Of a stretch of DNA of 64,000 nucleotides, positions 9,433-21,669 are shown piece after piece. Below the pieces are notes generated by a model. That model did no database searches. It saw only the letters and a program-made list of their open reading frames with translations, and was not told the origin of the DNA. Position numbers and translations under genes: made by a program. How positions within the stretch are numbered: position 1 is the first letter of the stretch; each line of letters begins with the position of its first letter. Source of the stretch: CAWIMX01 sp963792785 (lineage in GTDB: Bacteria > Acidobacteriota > Vicinamibacteria > Vicinamibacterales > CAVVIG01); the NCBI GenBank assembly GCA_963792785.1, contig CAWBXO010000001.1, positions 806,001 to 870,000 on the forward strand. Reading direction: 5' to 3'.

Positions 9433-9923
9433 TCACGGGAATGCAACTCAAAGACCCGAAGACCCGAAGAAGATCCTTTCACAGGATCACGCGCTTCACG
9501 CCGTCCTTCAGCACAACCTCATTGAAGTTCACGAGGAGCCCGATCGGCAGCTTCGATGCTCGCAGGTAGCTCAAGACCTGAGCGCGATGCACGCTCGTGA
9601 GGTGCTCGACGGCCTTCAACTCCAACACCACCGAGCCAGCGACGACAAAGTCCAGGCGGTGACGATTCAGGATCCGCCCCCGATAGTGCACGGGAATCTC
9701 CTGCTCCCGGGTGAAAGAGAGATCCCTGAGCGGGAACTCCACCTCCAGCGCACGCGCGTAGACCGATTCGAGGAAGCCCGGCCCCAGCTCGCGATGAACG
9801 GCGAGGCAACAGCCGATCACATCGCTCACGGTGCGTTCAAGCTCCACCGGGAGCGTACTTGGTGTCTTCAGCATGATTCACTTCTTCGGGTCTTCGGGCC
9901 TTCGTGGTTGCATTTCCGTGATC
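9431..9923. mobile_element. Palindromic element (family R2) carrying a GxxExxY gene
   Basis: Arms of 42-43 bases at 9431-9472 and 9881-9923 are inverted copies agreeing at about 38 positions, both beginning GATCACGG and ending CCCGAAGACCCGAAGAAG on the inside. The GxxExxY gene fills the space between. The left arm starts on the mazG stop codon and the right arm forms the last codons of comEC. Whether it moves is inference; there is no transposase. Confidence 0.6.
9479..9874 (-). CDS. GxxExxY family protein
   Basis: A 131-residue protein of the GxxExxY family. The name motif is GPGFLESVYARALEVE near residues 31-46; the second half (YRGRILNRHRLDFVV followed by VVLELKAVEHL) resembles the D...ExK core of PD-(D/E)XK nucleases. 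The biological role of the family is not established. The gene has no operon partner: it sits alone in the loop of an inverted repeat, between the convergent ends of mazG and comEC. The frame is intact, and the start ATG 9874 is seven bases from the right arm. Confidence 0.9.
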   Translation of the reverse strand: MLKTPSTLPVELERTVSDVIGCCLAVHRELGPGFLESVYARALEVEFPLRDLSFTREQEIPVHYRGRILNRHRLDFVVAGSVVLELKAVEHLTSVHRAQVLSYLRASKLPIGLLVNFNEVVLKDGVKRVIL

Positions 9924-12362
9924 AGCGTCAGATGCCTGCCCGTGAACGTCGTCACTGACAACGAGTAGCCGTCGGAATCGATCGTCACGGCGCCGTCCCG
10001 GTCGGTGCGGAAGATCTCGGCGCCCAGGCGGCGGTAGCGGTCGATCACGACGGGCGAAGGATGGCCGTAGGGGTTTCCGCGGCCGACGCTGACGACGGCC
10101 ACGTCGGGCGCGAGCATGCGGATGAAGGCGTCGGTGCTCGACGTGAGGCTGCCGTGGTGCGGCACCTTCAGAACGCGGAGCGGCGCGGGGGGAATCGCGC
10201 CCCGCAGCGCGGCCTCGGCCTCGCGCTCGATGTCGCCCGTCAGCACGATCGACACGTCGCGCCAGCGAAGCTCGAGCACGATCGAGTCGTCGTTGCGCAC
10301 CTGCTGCCGCTCCCAGTCGGGCAGCGGCGGATGCCAGACGCGCACCTCGACGTCGCCGATTGCGAGCCGATCGCCGGCCTGCACGGTCGTCCACCGCGCG
10401 TGGACCACCGCGGCCTCCTGCCGCAGGGCCGCGAGCGTCTCGTCGCGCGGCACGGGCACGCCCTCCCACACCGCGCGCGGCCGGAACTCCCGCACGAGCG
10501 CCGCCGCGCCGCCGGCGTGGTCGAGATCGCCGTGCGTCACGATGAGATCGCCGAGGCGGTGGATCGCGGCCAGACGCAGCACCGGCGCCACCACGCGATC
10601 GCCGACGTCGAACGTCGACCGCCCGCGCAGGCCGCCCGCGTCGACCTCCAGCGTCTCGCCGGTCGGCAGCCGCGCGAACGCCGCGTCGCCCTGACCGACG
10701 TCCACGAACGTCACGTGCAGGCGGCCGTCGCCGAAGCCGGCCGCCCACGTCCACGGCTCCGCCGCGATCCAGATCGCGGCGAACGCGACGCCGGCGGCGG
10801 CCACGCGGCGCGCCCCACGAGGCAGACGCCGGGTGCAGGCGACGGCGCCGGCGGCGTAGTAGAGCACGATGCACCACGACGCGGGCGCGGCCACGCGCCA
10901 CGCGAGCGCCGGCGCGAAGCGCATCAGGTCCGCCGACCGCACGAGGCCGTCCGCGCCGAGGTGGGCGACGTACCCGGCCGCGCGCGCCAGGCCGCGCGAC
11001 ACCGGCCAGAGCAGCACGAGGATCATCCCGGCGCCCTGCGCCACGCCCATCAGCGGGATCGCCGCGAAGTTGAGCGCGAGGCCGGCGACCGTGACCCGCG
11101 CGAACACGGACGCCGCGATGGGCAGCAGCATCACCTCGCTGGCGAGCGACGCGAAGAACAGCCCCGCGGCCGCGCGCGACGCGCGGGGCGTCTTCAGGCC
11201 CGAGACGACGGGCACGATGAGGAGGATCGCGAGTGTGGCCCCACAGGTGAGAAGGAACGCGGGATCGCGCACGGTGAGCGGCGAGACGAGCACGAGGCCG
11301 GCGGCGGCGACGGCCAGCGTGTTCAGCGGCGGCCCGCGCTGATCGAGGGCGCGGCCGAGCAGGAACAGCACGGCCATGCACGTCGCCCGCTCGACCGACG
11401 CACCCCCGCCGACGAGGCCGCCGTAGGCGACCAACACCGCGGACGCCGCCAGCATCGCCCCGGGGCCGAGCACGCCGGCCAGCCGGAACCCGGCAATCAG
11501 CACGCCGGCGAGGATGGCGATGTTCCCGCCCGAGATCGCGATGACGTGATACGTGCCCGCTTCCTGCAGCCGCCGCTGGACGTCATCGTCCAGCGCCGTG
11601 CGATCGCCGATCACGATCGCGGCGACGATCGCGGCCGAGCGCGCGCTGTACCGGCCGACGGCGTCGTCGATGGCGCGGCGGCAGAACGCCCGCCCCGACG
11701 GCCAGCCATTCCTGCACCGGCGTCCCGTGCGCCAGCACCTCGACGAGCGCGGCGCTCTTCACCGTGCCGACCAGCCGCGTACCGCGTGCCGCCAGCTCCC
11801 GCTCGTGATCGGGCACGCCGGGATCCAGGTAAACGGACGCACGCCGCAGTTCCGCCGGCGCCCGCACGACACGCCCGGCGCGCCACTCGCCCATCCGCTC
11901 CGGTCCCAGTTCGCCGACGACGGTGACGATCGCGCCGCCGAGGGGCTTCCCGCTCGGCCCGCCGAACGCGGCCCGCTCGTTCGCGGCGGAGACGGAGAGG
12001 ACGTCGAGGCTCAGGGAGACGCCGGAGGCGGTCGGCGCGGCGTCGGCGCGCAAGCGGCCCGTGAGCACGGCCAGGGCCGAGTCGGCGCGCGCGCCGCCGA
12101 GGGCGTCGTAGGCGGCCAGCAGCGGCGGCCGCCAGGCGCGATCCCAGGCCGACGCTCCGAGCGCGGCCCCGCCGAGGCAGAACGTCCACGCCACGAGGGC
12201 CACGAGCGCACGCGGGCTCTTGTGCCGCCAGGCGATCCCCGCGACGGCGAGCGACGCCAGGACGATCGCGCGCAGCCCGCCCAGCGGCGCGCTCGGAAAG
12301 TAGCACCCCGCGGCCACGCCCGCCAGCAGCCCCACGGCCGGAATCGCCGCGACATTGCGCAT
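9878..12362 (-). CDS. comEC: ComEC/Rec2-type DNA internalization protein, one frameshift
   Basis: An inner-membrane channel for uptake of single-stranded DNA in transformation. About 828 residues: an N-terminal DUF4131-like membrane part (from MRNVAAIPAVGLLAGVA), the Competence domain with HVIAISGGNIAILAG and several membrane segments, and a C-terminal metallo-beta-lactamase domain (VTHGDLDHAGG, KVPHHGSLTSS). An extra G near 11692 splits the frame between the first and second parts. The last eleven residues (MQPRRPEDPKK) are encoded by the arm of the neighbouring R2 palindrome, an apparent replacement of the native C-terminus. Together with pilT it hints at natural competence. Confidence 0.9.
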
Positions 12363-12396
12363 AGCGCGGTGTCACGCTGCAATCCGACAGCCAGAG

Positions 12397-12493
12397 GCAA
12401 CACGAAGGCCCGAAGACCCGAAGACGATACGAAGAAACCCATTCGGATCAAGAAGATCTGAATTCTTCGGGCCTTCGGGTCTTCGTGGTTGCA
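12397..12493. repeat. R2 palindromic repeat, empty copy
   Basis: Left arm 12397-12424 (CACGAAGGCCCGAAGACC core) faces right arm 12464-12492 (CTTCGGGTCTTCGTGGTTGC) across a 39-base loop. The arms match those around the GxxExxY gene at 9431-9923, making this an empty counterpart. It occupies the gap between carB and comEC. Confidence 0.8.
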
Positions 12494-12534
12494 TTTCGCC
12501 GCACGCGTGGCAGCGGGCAGCGGTTGCGTCGGGG

Positions 12535-15831
<3,297 letters not shown>

Positions 15832-15841
15832 GCGACGGACG

Positions 15842-16980
15842 CTACTCCCGGTGCTTCTCGATCAGGTGAATGAAGTCGTCGAACAGGTAGTCGGCGTCGT
15901 GCGGGCCCGGCGACGCCTCCGGATGATACTGCACGCAGAACACCGGCCGCGTCTTGTGCCGCAGGCCCTCGACGGTGCCGTCGTAGAGGTTCAGGTGCGT
16001 CACCTCGACGTCGGCGGGCAGCGATGTCGGGATCGACGGCGAACCCGTGGTTCTGCGACGTGATCTCCACCTTGCCCCGTCTTCAGGTGCTTCACCGGGA
16101 TGGTTCGCGCCGCGATGGCCGAACTTCAGCTTGAAGGTGCGACCCGCCCATCGCCAGCCCGAGAATCTGGTGGCCGAGGCAGATGCCGAACGTCGGCACG
16201 CCCGAGGCGACGAGCGCCTTCGCGTTGTCGATCGCGTAGGTCGAGCGGCGCCGGATCGCCGGGGCCGTTGCTCAGGAACACGCCGTCGGGCTTCGTCGCC
16301 AGCAGGTCCGCCGCCGGCGTCGACGCCGGGTACACGCGGACGTCGCAGCCGTGCGCGCTCAGCCGGCGCAGGATGTTCCACTTCATGCCGAAGTCGTAGG
16401 CCGCGACCGTGTCAGCGGCGCGTCGCCCGCCGCTCGACGGGAATGCCGAACTCGCCGGGATCCTCGGCGGGCCAGTCGAAGGCCCGGGCCGACGTCACGC
16501 CCTGCACGAGGTCGAGCCCTTCCATCTGCGGCAGCGCGCTGGCGCGCTCGACGAGCGCCTGCGGATCGAGGCCCGATCCGGTCGCGATCACGCCGCGCAT
16601 GCACGCCGCCCGATCGCAGCATCCGCGTGAGCGCGCGCGTGTCGATGTCGGCGATCGCGACGATCCGGTTCGCGGCGAGGTAGTCGCGGAGCGTGCCGTC
16701 CGCGCGCCAGTTGCTCGCGACCGGCGACTCCTCGCCGCACGATGAAGCCCGCCACCTGCGGCCCGCGCGACTCCACATCGTCGTCCGAGACGCCGTAGTT
16801 GCCGATCTCGGCCGACGTCATCGTGACGATCTGCCCGGCGTACGACGGGTCGGTGAGAATCTCCTGATAGCCGGTCATGCTGGTGTTGAACACCACCTCG
16901 CCGCCGGCCTCGCCTTCGGCGCCCGCCGCGCGGCCGCGCAGCGTGGTGCCGTCTTCCAATGCCAGAATCGCGTCCGTCAT
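15842..16980 (-). CDS. carA: Carbamoyl-phosphate synthase small subunit, several frameshifts
   Basis: Glutaminase subunit that supplies ammonia to CarB. N-terminus ILALEDGTTLRGRAAGAEGE and FNTSMTGYQEILTDPSYAGQ are in one frame; the class I amidotransferase nucleophile region GVPTFGICLGHQILGL and the C-terminal QYHPEASPGPHDADYLFDDF are in others. About 380 codons overall, a normal length. Indels lie near 16027, 16080, 16140, 16258, 16420, 16610 and 16737. It starts 4 bases after the pseudokinase stop and ends 10 bases before carB, so the three are very likely one transcript. Confidence 0.92.
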
Positions 16981-16984
16981 TCCA

Positions 16985-18994
16985 TCAACGCTCCAGAGAA
17001 CCCGTGATGTGATTATCGCCGCTGGCGATCACGTCCGTGGACACCTGCCACGCGCGATAGCCGTCGAGCTGCAGGCGCACCTGGTGCACGCCGACCGCGA
17101 CGTCCGAGACGACCAGCGGCGTCGTGCCGATCAGGCGGCCGTCGAGAAACACGCTCGCGCCGGCCGGCCGTGATTCGATCCGCACGGCCTCGGTCGCGAC
17201 GCGCGCGGGCGCAACCGGCGCGGCCAGCGCGGCCGCCTCAGGGGTCAGCCGCGCCATGGCGATCGTGAGGTTCAGCGCCGGCCGCTCCGCGGTGACGGCG
17301 ACCTGGCGCTCCTCGGTGGCGTACCCGTCGCGGGCGACGCGAATGGTGTGGACGCCGGCCGCAACGTCGCGCACTTCCGCGGGCGATGCCCCGTGTTCGC
17401 GGCCGTCCACGAAGACGCGCGCGCCGGCGGGCGTCGTGCGGACGAGCAGCCGGCCGGGATTCTCCGGCGGCGGGGTTGGCCGTGGCGCCGGGCGCGGGGG
17501 CTCGGCCCGCGCCGCGGCCGGCGGGGGCGTGGAGGCCGCGGGCGCCGGGGCCGGAGCGGGCGTCGCGGCGGCGGCGGCCGGAGCGGGCGTCGCCGGCGTC
17601 TCGACGGCCGGCGGCGCCTCGACTGGCGCGGCCGGCGTCGTCACGACCTGGCTGGCTGGCCCGGTCGCGGCGCCGGCGGTCTCGGCGGCCGGCGCGCGGT
17701 TCATGACCGGATACAGGCCGAAGCCGAACGGGATGCCGAGGCCGAGGCCGACGACGAAGGCCAGCGCGAGCGGCCACATCGCCGACCGGGATCGATCGAG
17801 CGCGGACATGAACAGCGTCGGCTGCGCCTCGTGCCGCTCGGCCGGTGGCGGCTCGGCGGGCGCCGGCGGACGCCGGGGTTCGGGTCGAGGCGCGGACCTG
17901 AGAACCGGCTCGCTGGCGGGCTTGACGGCCGGCTTCGGCGTCTCGATCGGCGGCAGGGCCACGGGCGGCGCGACGACTGCCGGCGCGGGCGGGAGCGGGG
18001 CGATGATCGGCTTGGGCGGCGGCGCGCGCACGACCGGCGGCGGCTTGGTCGGCTCGGGCGGGAGCACCGGCACGACGAGTTCCGGCGGCGGGGACGGCGG
18101 CGCTTCCGCCTTCGGATTCAGCGGCAGCTCGGACTCCTCGAGCGGCAGCGACGGCGCTTTCTTCTTCGCCGCGGGCCGACCTGCGACATCGCGACTTGCG
18201 ACCTGCGACTTGTGACTTGCGACTGCCGCCTTCGCGAGATCCTCCGCGAAGGCGGCCCCCGTGTCGTAACGGTCGGAGGGATTCTCGGCCAGCGCGCGGG
18301 CGAACGTGGCGACGAGCGCCGGGACGTCGGCGCCCTCGACCTCGGCGAGGCCCGGCACGCCGGCCTCGCCCGTGCCCGTGATGCGCTTCCCCGTCAGCAC
18401 CTCGTACATGACGGCGGCGATGCTGAAGATGTCCGCGCGGCGATCCCACGCCGCGCCCGCCAACCGCTCGGGCGCCGTGTAGGGGCGGCGGAGCGGCGCC
18501 GCGACGCCGACCTGCTCGAGGGCCGGACCGATCCCGAAACCGGTCACGCGAACGTCGTGCGATGAGATCAGCACGTCCCGCGGGTGAATCGCGCCGTGGG
18601 CGACGCCGGCATCCACCGCGTCGGCGAGCTGGCGCGCGACGCGCAGAGCGTCGGAGAGCGGCGCGCGGCCCTGATCGCGGAGCACGACATCGAGGGAATC
18701 GGCGGCGACGTATTCCTGGACGAGGTAGGCCGTGTTTTCCTGGATGCCGGCCGCGATGGGGGCGGCGATCGCGGGGTGCTTGAGGGCGCCGCTCGTCAGG
18801 CGCTGGAGGGCGGCGACGAGGCGGTGGACGCGGTCGGGCGCGAGATCGAGACGAAAGAGCTTGATGGCGACGAGACGATCGCGCTCGGGATCGAAGCCCC
18901 GGAACACCGGACCCAGCGTGCCCGCACCGATCTGATGAAGAACTCGAAACGTACCGAAGGCGTCAGGCGCCGGACCCGCAGCGTCGGTGTTCAG
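16985..18994 (-). CDS. Membrane pseudokinase with two PEGA domains
   Basis: A protein-kinase-like cytoplasmic domain, a Pro-rich linker, one membrane segment (about LALAFVVGLGLGIPFGFGL) and two extracytoplasmic PEGA repeats (ARVFVDGREHGASPAE, ASVFLDGRLIGTTPLV). The glycine loop QIGAGTLGPVF and VAIK lysine are present, but the catalytic loop reads HGAIHPRDVLI instead of HRDxKPxN, and the metal-binding DFG reads GFG. Both key aspartates are gone, so it is probably a pseudokinase. The glycine loop lies upstream of the first GTG (18907); the frame is open back to a TGA, and the only start-like codon there is CTG 18994, preceded by GAGGAG. Linker residues near SHKSQVASRDVA come from a repeat. Confidence 0.8.
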   Translation of the reverse strand: MNTDAAGPAPDAFGTFRVLHQIGAGTLGPVFRGFDPERDRLVAIKLFRLDLAPDRVHRLVAALQRLTSGALKHPAIAAPIAAGIQENTAYLVQEYVAADSLDVVLRDQGRAPLSDALRVARQLADAVDAGVAHGAIHPRDVLISSHDVRVTGFGIGPALEQVGVAAPLRRPYTAPERLAGAAWDRRADIFSIAAVMYEVLTGKRITGTGEAGVPGLAEVEGADVPALVATFARALAENPSDRYDTGAAFAEDLAKAAVASHKSQVASRDVAGRPAAKKKAPSLPLEESELPLNPKAEAPPSPPPELVVPVLPPEPTKPPPVVRAPPPKPIIAPLPPAPAVVAPPVALPPIETPKPAVKPASEPVLRSAPRPEPRRPPAPAEPPPAERHEAQPTLFMSALDRSRSAMWPLALAFVVGLGLGIPFGFGLYPVMNRAPAAETAGAATGPASQVVTTPAAPVEAPPAVETPATPAPAAAAATPAPAPAPAASTPPPAAARAEPPRPAPRPTPPPENPGRLLVRTTPAGARVFVDGREHGASPAEVRDVAAGVHTIRVARDGYATEERQVAVTAERPALNLTIAMARLTPEAAALAAPVAPARVATEAVRIESRPAGASVFLDGRLIGTTPLVVSDVAVGVHQVRLQLDGYRAWQVSTDVIASGDNHITGSLER
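18178..18234. repeat. AAGTCGCAAGTC-family (R3) repeat inside the pseudokinase gene
   Basis: Units such as GACTTGCGACCTGCGACTTG recur here, the same family as the large array at 60239-61232 and the tail of ilvE. It is translated in frame as part of the linker after the kinase-like domain, and its length keeps the reading frame. Confidence 0.75.
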
Positions 18995-19079
18995 TGAATG
19001 TTCTCCTCAGGAAGGCTTCACATAATAGCACGGCACCGTTCTTGACAGTGCTCTCCGCGCTCTGCGACAGTGAGGCTCG

Positions 19080-20744
19080 GTGCGCGTCCAACCCGCGGCC
19101 CCCGCGCCTTCCGATCACTCCTCGTGCTTGCCGGTCGATATTCGCCGGTTTCCCTGGATTCGGCGGCTGGCGGCCGATTACGTTTACCACTTCGACGGCC
19201 TGGCGCCCTTCGTCGCCGGCAACCCGGCCGATCCCGCGGCCTGGGCCGCGGTCCGGGCGCGCGCGGCCGGGCACGGCCGGAACCGGGCGGCCATCGCCGC
19301 GGTGCTCGCCGCGCAGCAGCAGGCGCGCGGCGCGCCCCAGGCCGCGCGCGACGCCGCCAGCCGCCTCGCCGACCCGTCCAGCGTCGCCGTCCTCACCGGT
19401 CAGCAGGCCGGGTTGTTCGGCGGGCCGCTCTTCACCCTGCTCAAGGCGCTGACCGCGCTCAAGATCGCCGGGACGATCACGCGCGAAGACGGCGTGCCGG
19501 CCGTGGCGGTCTTCTGGATCGACGCCGAGGACCACGACTGGGATGAGGTCCGCTCCTGCGCCTTCCTCGACGCGAATCTCGACGCCGCGACGGCCGGCCT
19601 GCCGCCCCGCTCCGGACCGGAGTCGGCGGTCGGCTCGACCGTCCTCGACCCGTCGGTCTCGGCCGCGATCGACGCGCTCGCCGCCGGCCTGGCGCCCACC
19701 GAGTTCACGGGGCCCCTGCTCGAGCGCCTGCGCGCGGTCTACCGGCCGGGCGCGACGATGGCGGAGGCGTTCGGGCGCTGGCTCGAGTCCCTGCTGGGCG
19801 ACCGCGGCCTCGTGGTGTTCGACGCGGCCGACCCGGCCGCGAAGCCGCTCGTCGCCGACGTCTTCGCGCGCGAGATCGAGGCGCCCGGGGAGACCGCGCG
19901 GCTCGCCGCGGCGGCCGGGGCGGGGCTCGCCGCGCGCGGCTACCACGTCCAGGTCGCGCCCGTGGCGGGATCGGCCGCGCTCTTCCGCTTCGGCGCCGGC
20001 CGCGAGCGGCACGGCCTGCGCTTCCAGGACGGCCGGTTTACGGCGGGCGGCGAGACGTTCGCGCCCGACGCCCTCGCCGCCGAGGCGCGCGCGCACCCGG
20101 AACGGTTCAGCCCGAACGTCCTGCTGCGCCCGATCGTGCAGGACACGCTCTTCCCGACCGTCTGCTACGTCGCCGGACCGAACGAGCTGGCGTATCTCGC
20201 GCAGCTGCGCGAGGTCTACGCGCAGTTCGGCGTGCCGATGCCGCTCTTCGTGCCGCGCGCGTCGGCCACGATCGCCGACACGGCGGTCCTCCGGTTCCTC
20301 GGGAAGTACGACGTCCCGTTCGAGGCGCTGCAGCCGCAGGACGAGGCGGCGCTGAACGCGCTGCTGCAGGCGCAGATCCCGCCCGAGGTGGAGGCCGCGT
20401 TCACCGACGCGGGCGCGCGCATCGGCGAGGCCCTCGGCGCCATCGGCGCCGGCGTGGCCGCCGTCGATCCGACGCTCAAGGGCGCGGCGGACTCGACGCT
20501 CGGCCGCATGCAGCACGACCTCCAGACGCTGCACAACAAGATGATCGCCGCGGCCAAGCGCCGCGACGAGACGCTCCGGCGCCAGTTCACGCGCACGCGC
20601 GCGCTGGTCTTCCCCGGCGGTCACCCCCAGGAGCGCGCCGTGGGCCTGGTCTGGTTCCAGAACCAGTACGGGCCCGCGCTGGTCGAGCGCCTCGCCGACG
20701 CCCTCCCGCTCGACCTGGGCGTCCACTGGGTCCTGACCGTCTGA
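19080..20744 (+). CDS. bshC: Bacillithiol biosynthesis cysteine-adding enzyme BshC
   Basis: A 554-residue protein of the BshC family, proposed to add cysteine to glucosaminyl-malate as the last step of bacillithiol synthesis. Characteristic segments: VAVLTGQQAGLFGGPLFTLL, AVFWIDAEDHDWDEV, VCYVAGPNELAYLAQL, and the coiled C-terminal region. Start GTG 19080. bshA and bshB are not in the window, so the pathway cannot be confirmed here. Divergent from the pseudokinase gene across 85 bases. The frame is intact over 1.7 kb. Confidence 0.92.
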   Translation: MRVQPAAPAPSDHSSCLPVDIRRFPWIRRLAADYVYHFDGLAPFVAGNPADPAAWAAVRARAAGHGRNRAAIAAVLAAQQQARGAPQAARDAASRLADPSSVAVLTGQQAGLFGGPLFTLLKALTALKIAGTITREDGVPAVAVFWIDAEDHDWDEVRSCAFLDANLDAATAGLPPRSGPESAVGSTVLDPSVSAAIDALAAGLAPTEFTGPLLERLRAVYRPGATMAEAFGRWLESLLGDRGLVVFDAADPAAKPLVADVFAREIEAPGETARLAAAAGAGLAARGYHVQVAPVAGSAALFRFGAGRERHGLRFQDGRFTAGGETFAPDALAAEARAHPERFSPNVLLRPIVQDTLFPTVCYVAGPNELAYLAQLREVYAQFGVPMPLFVPRASATIADTAVLRFLGKYDVPFEALQPQDEAALNALLQAQIPPEVEAAFTDAGARIGEALGAIGAGVAAVDPTLKGAADSTLGRMQHDLQTLHNKMIAAAKRRDETLRRQFTRTRALVFPGGHPQERAVGLVWFQNQYGPALVERLADALPLDLGVHWVLTV

Positions 20745-20748
20745 GACG

Positions 20749-20772
20749 GGGTGATGGGGTGATGGGGTGATG
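20749..20772 (+). repeat. Short tandem repeat GGGGTGAT
   Basis: Three tandem copies of an 8-base unit (GGGGTGAT) lie directly after the bshC stop and just before the xdhC-like gene. Confidence 0.7.
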
Positions 20773-20792
20773 GCCGATATAATTAAGAGGCC

Positions 20793-21629
20793 ATGAATCA
20801 GGAAGTCTTCGCCGCCGTGACCGCCGCGCTCGAGCGCGGCGAGCCGGCGGCGCTGGTCACGATCGTCGCCGCGCACGGGTCCACGCCGCAGCGCGTGGGC
20901 GCGAAGATGCTGGTGTTCGCGGACGGCCGCACGGTCGGCACGATCGGCGGCGGATGCTACGAGGACGACGCCTTCGGCAAGGCGCGCGAGGCGATCAAGG
21001 ACCGCCAGCCGCAGCTCGTCCGCTACGAACTCGACGACGACTTCGCGCAGGAGACCGGGCTGGTGTGCGGCGGCCAGATGGACGTGTACATCGAGCCCAT
21101 CGAGCCCTCGCCCGAGCTGTACGTGATCGGCGCGGGCCACGTGGGCACCGAGCTGGCGCGGCTCGCGCAGCAGGTCGGCTTCCGCGTCCACGTCGTGGAC
21201 GACCGCGAGAAGTTCGCGAACCGCGAGCGCTTTCCGGACGCCGAGGAAGTCGTCGCCGCCAACATCCCCGACTGGATTGCCGGCGCCGCGCTGCCCGCCC
21301 ACGCCTACGCCGTGATCGTGACGCGCGGGCACACCAACGATCTCGAGGCGCTGCGCGCCCTGGCGCCGCGGCCCCTGCGCTACCTCGGGCTCATCGGGAG
21401 CCGGGCGAAGGTCGCGCGCATCTTCGAGGCGCTCGGCGCCGACGGGATGCCGGCCGGACAGCTGGCGAACGTTCACGCCCCGATCGGCCTGGACATCGGC
21501 GCGGTCTCCCCGCAGGAAATCGCCGTCAGCATCCTCGCCGAGCTGATCGCCGTAAAGCACGGCAAAATCGCCACCAGAGATGCCGGCGCGCGGTCCCTCA
21601 AGTGGTCCCCGCCCAAGCTTGGGGTATAA
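20793..21629 (+). CDS. XdhC/CoxI family protein
   Basis: A 278-residue protein of the XdhC/CoxI family, chaperones that handle and sulfurate molybdenum cofactor for xanthine-dehydrogenase-like enzymes. N-terminal XdhC domain: LVTIVAAHGSTPQRVGAKML and TIGGGCYED; C-terminal Rossmann-like domain: YVIGAGHVGTELARLAQQVG and LRYLGLIGSRAKVA. No molybdenum hydroxylase subunit is in the window, so its client is elsewhere. The stop codon TAA lies inside the -10 box of the hrcA promoter. The frame is intact. Confidence 0.9.
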   Translation: MNQEVFAAVTAALERGEPAALVTIVAAHGSTPQRVGAKMLVFADGRTVGTIGGGCYEDDAFGKAREAIKDRQPQLVRYELDDDFAQETGLVCGGQMDVYIEPIEPSPELYVIGAGHVGTELARLAQQVGFRVHVVDDREKFANRERFPDAEEVVAANIPDWIAGAALPAHAYAVIVTRGHTNDLEALRALAPRPLRYLGLIGSRAKVARIFEALGADGMPAGQLANVHAPIGLDIGAVSPQEIAVSILAELIAVKHGKIATRDAGARSLKWSPPKLGV

Positions 21630-21630
21630 T
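21625..21630 (+). promoter_or_regulatory. -10 box (TATAAT) of the hrcA operon
   Basis: A perfect sigma-70 -10 hexamer, placed six bases upstream of the CIRCE operator; it overlaps the stop codon of the xdhC-like gene. I see no good -35 at normal spacing. Confidence 0.75.
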
Positions 21631-21635
21631 CGTTT

Positions 21636-21662
21636 TTAGCACTCACGACCTTAGACTGCTAA
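21636..21662 (+). promoter_or_regulatory. CIRCE operator (HrcA binding site)
   Basis: TTAGCACTC, a nine-base spacer, then GACTGCTAA: 17 of 18 positions of the CIRCE consensus TTAGCACTC-N9-GAGTGCTAA. It lies between the -10 box and the hrcA ATG at 21670, so bound HrcA would block its own operon. Confidence 0.95.
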
Positions 21663-21669
21663 CTGACCC

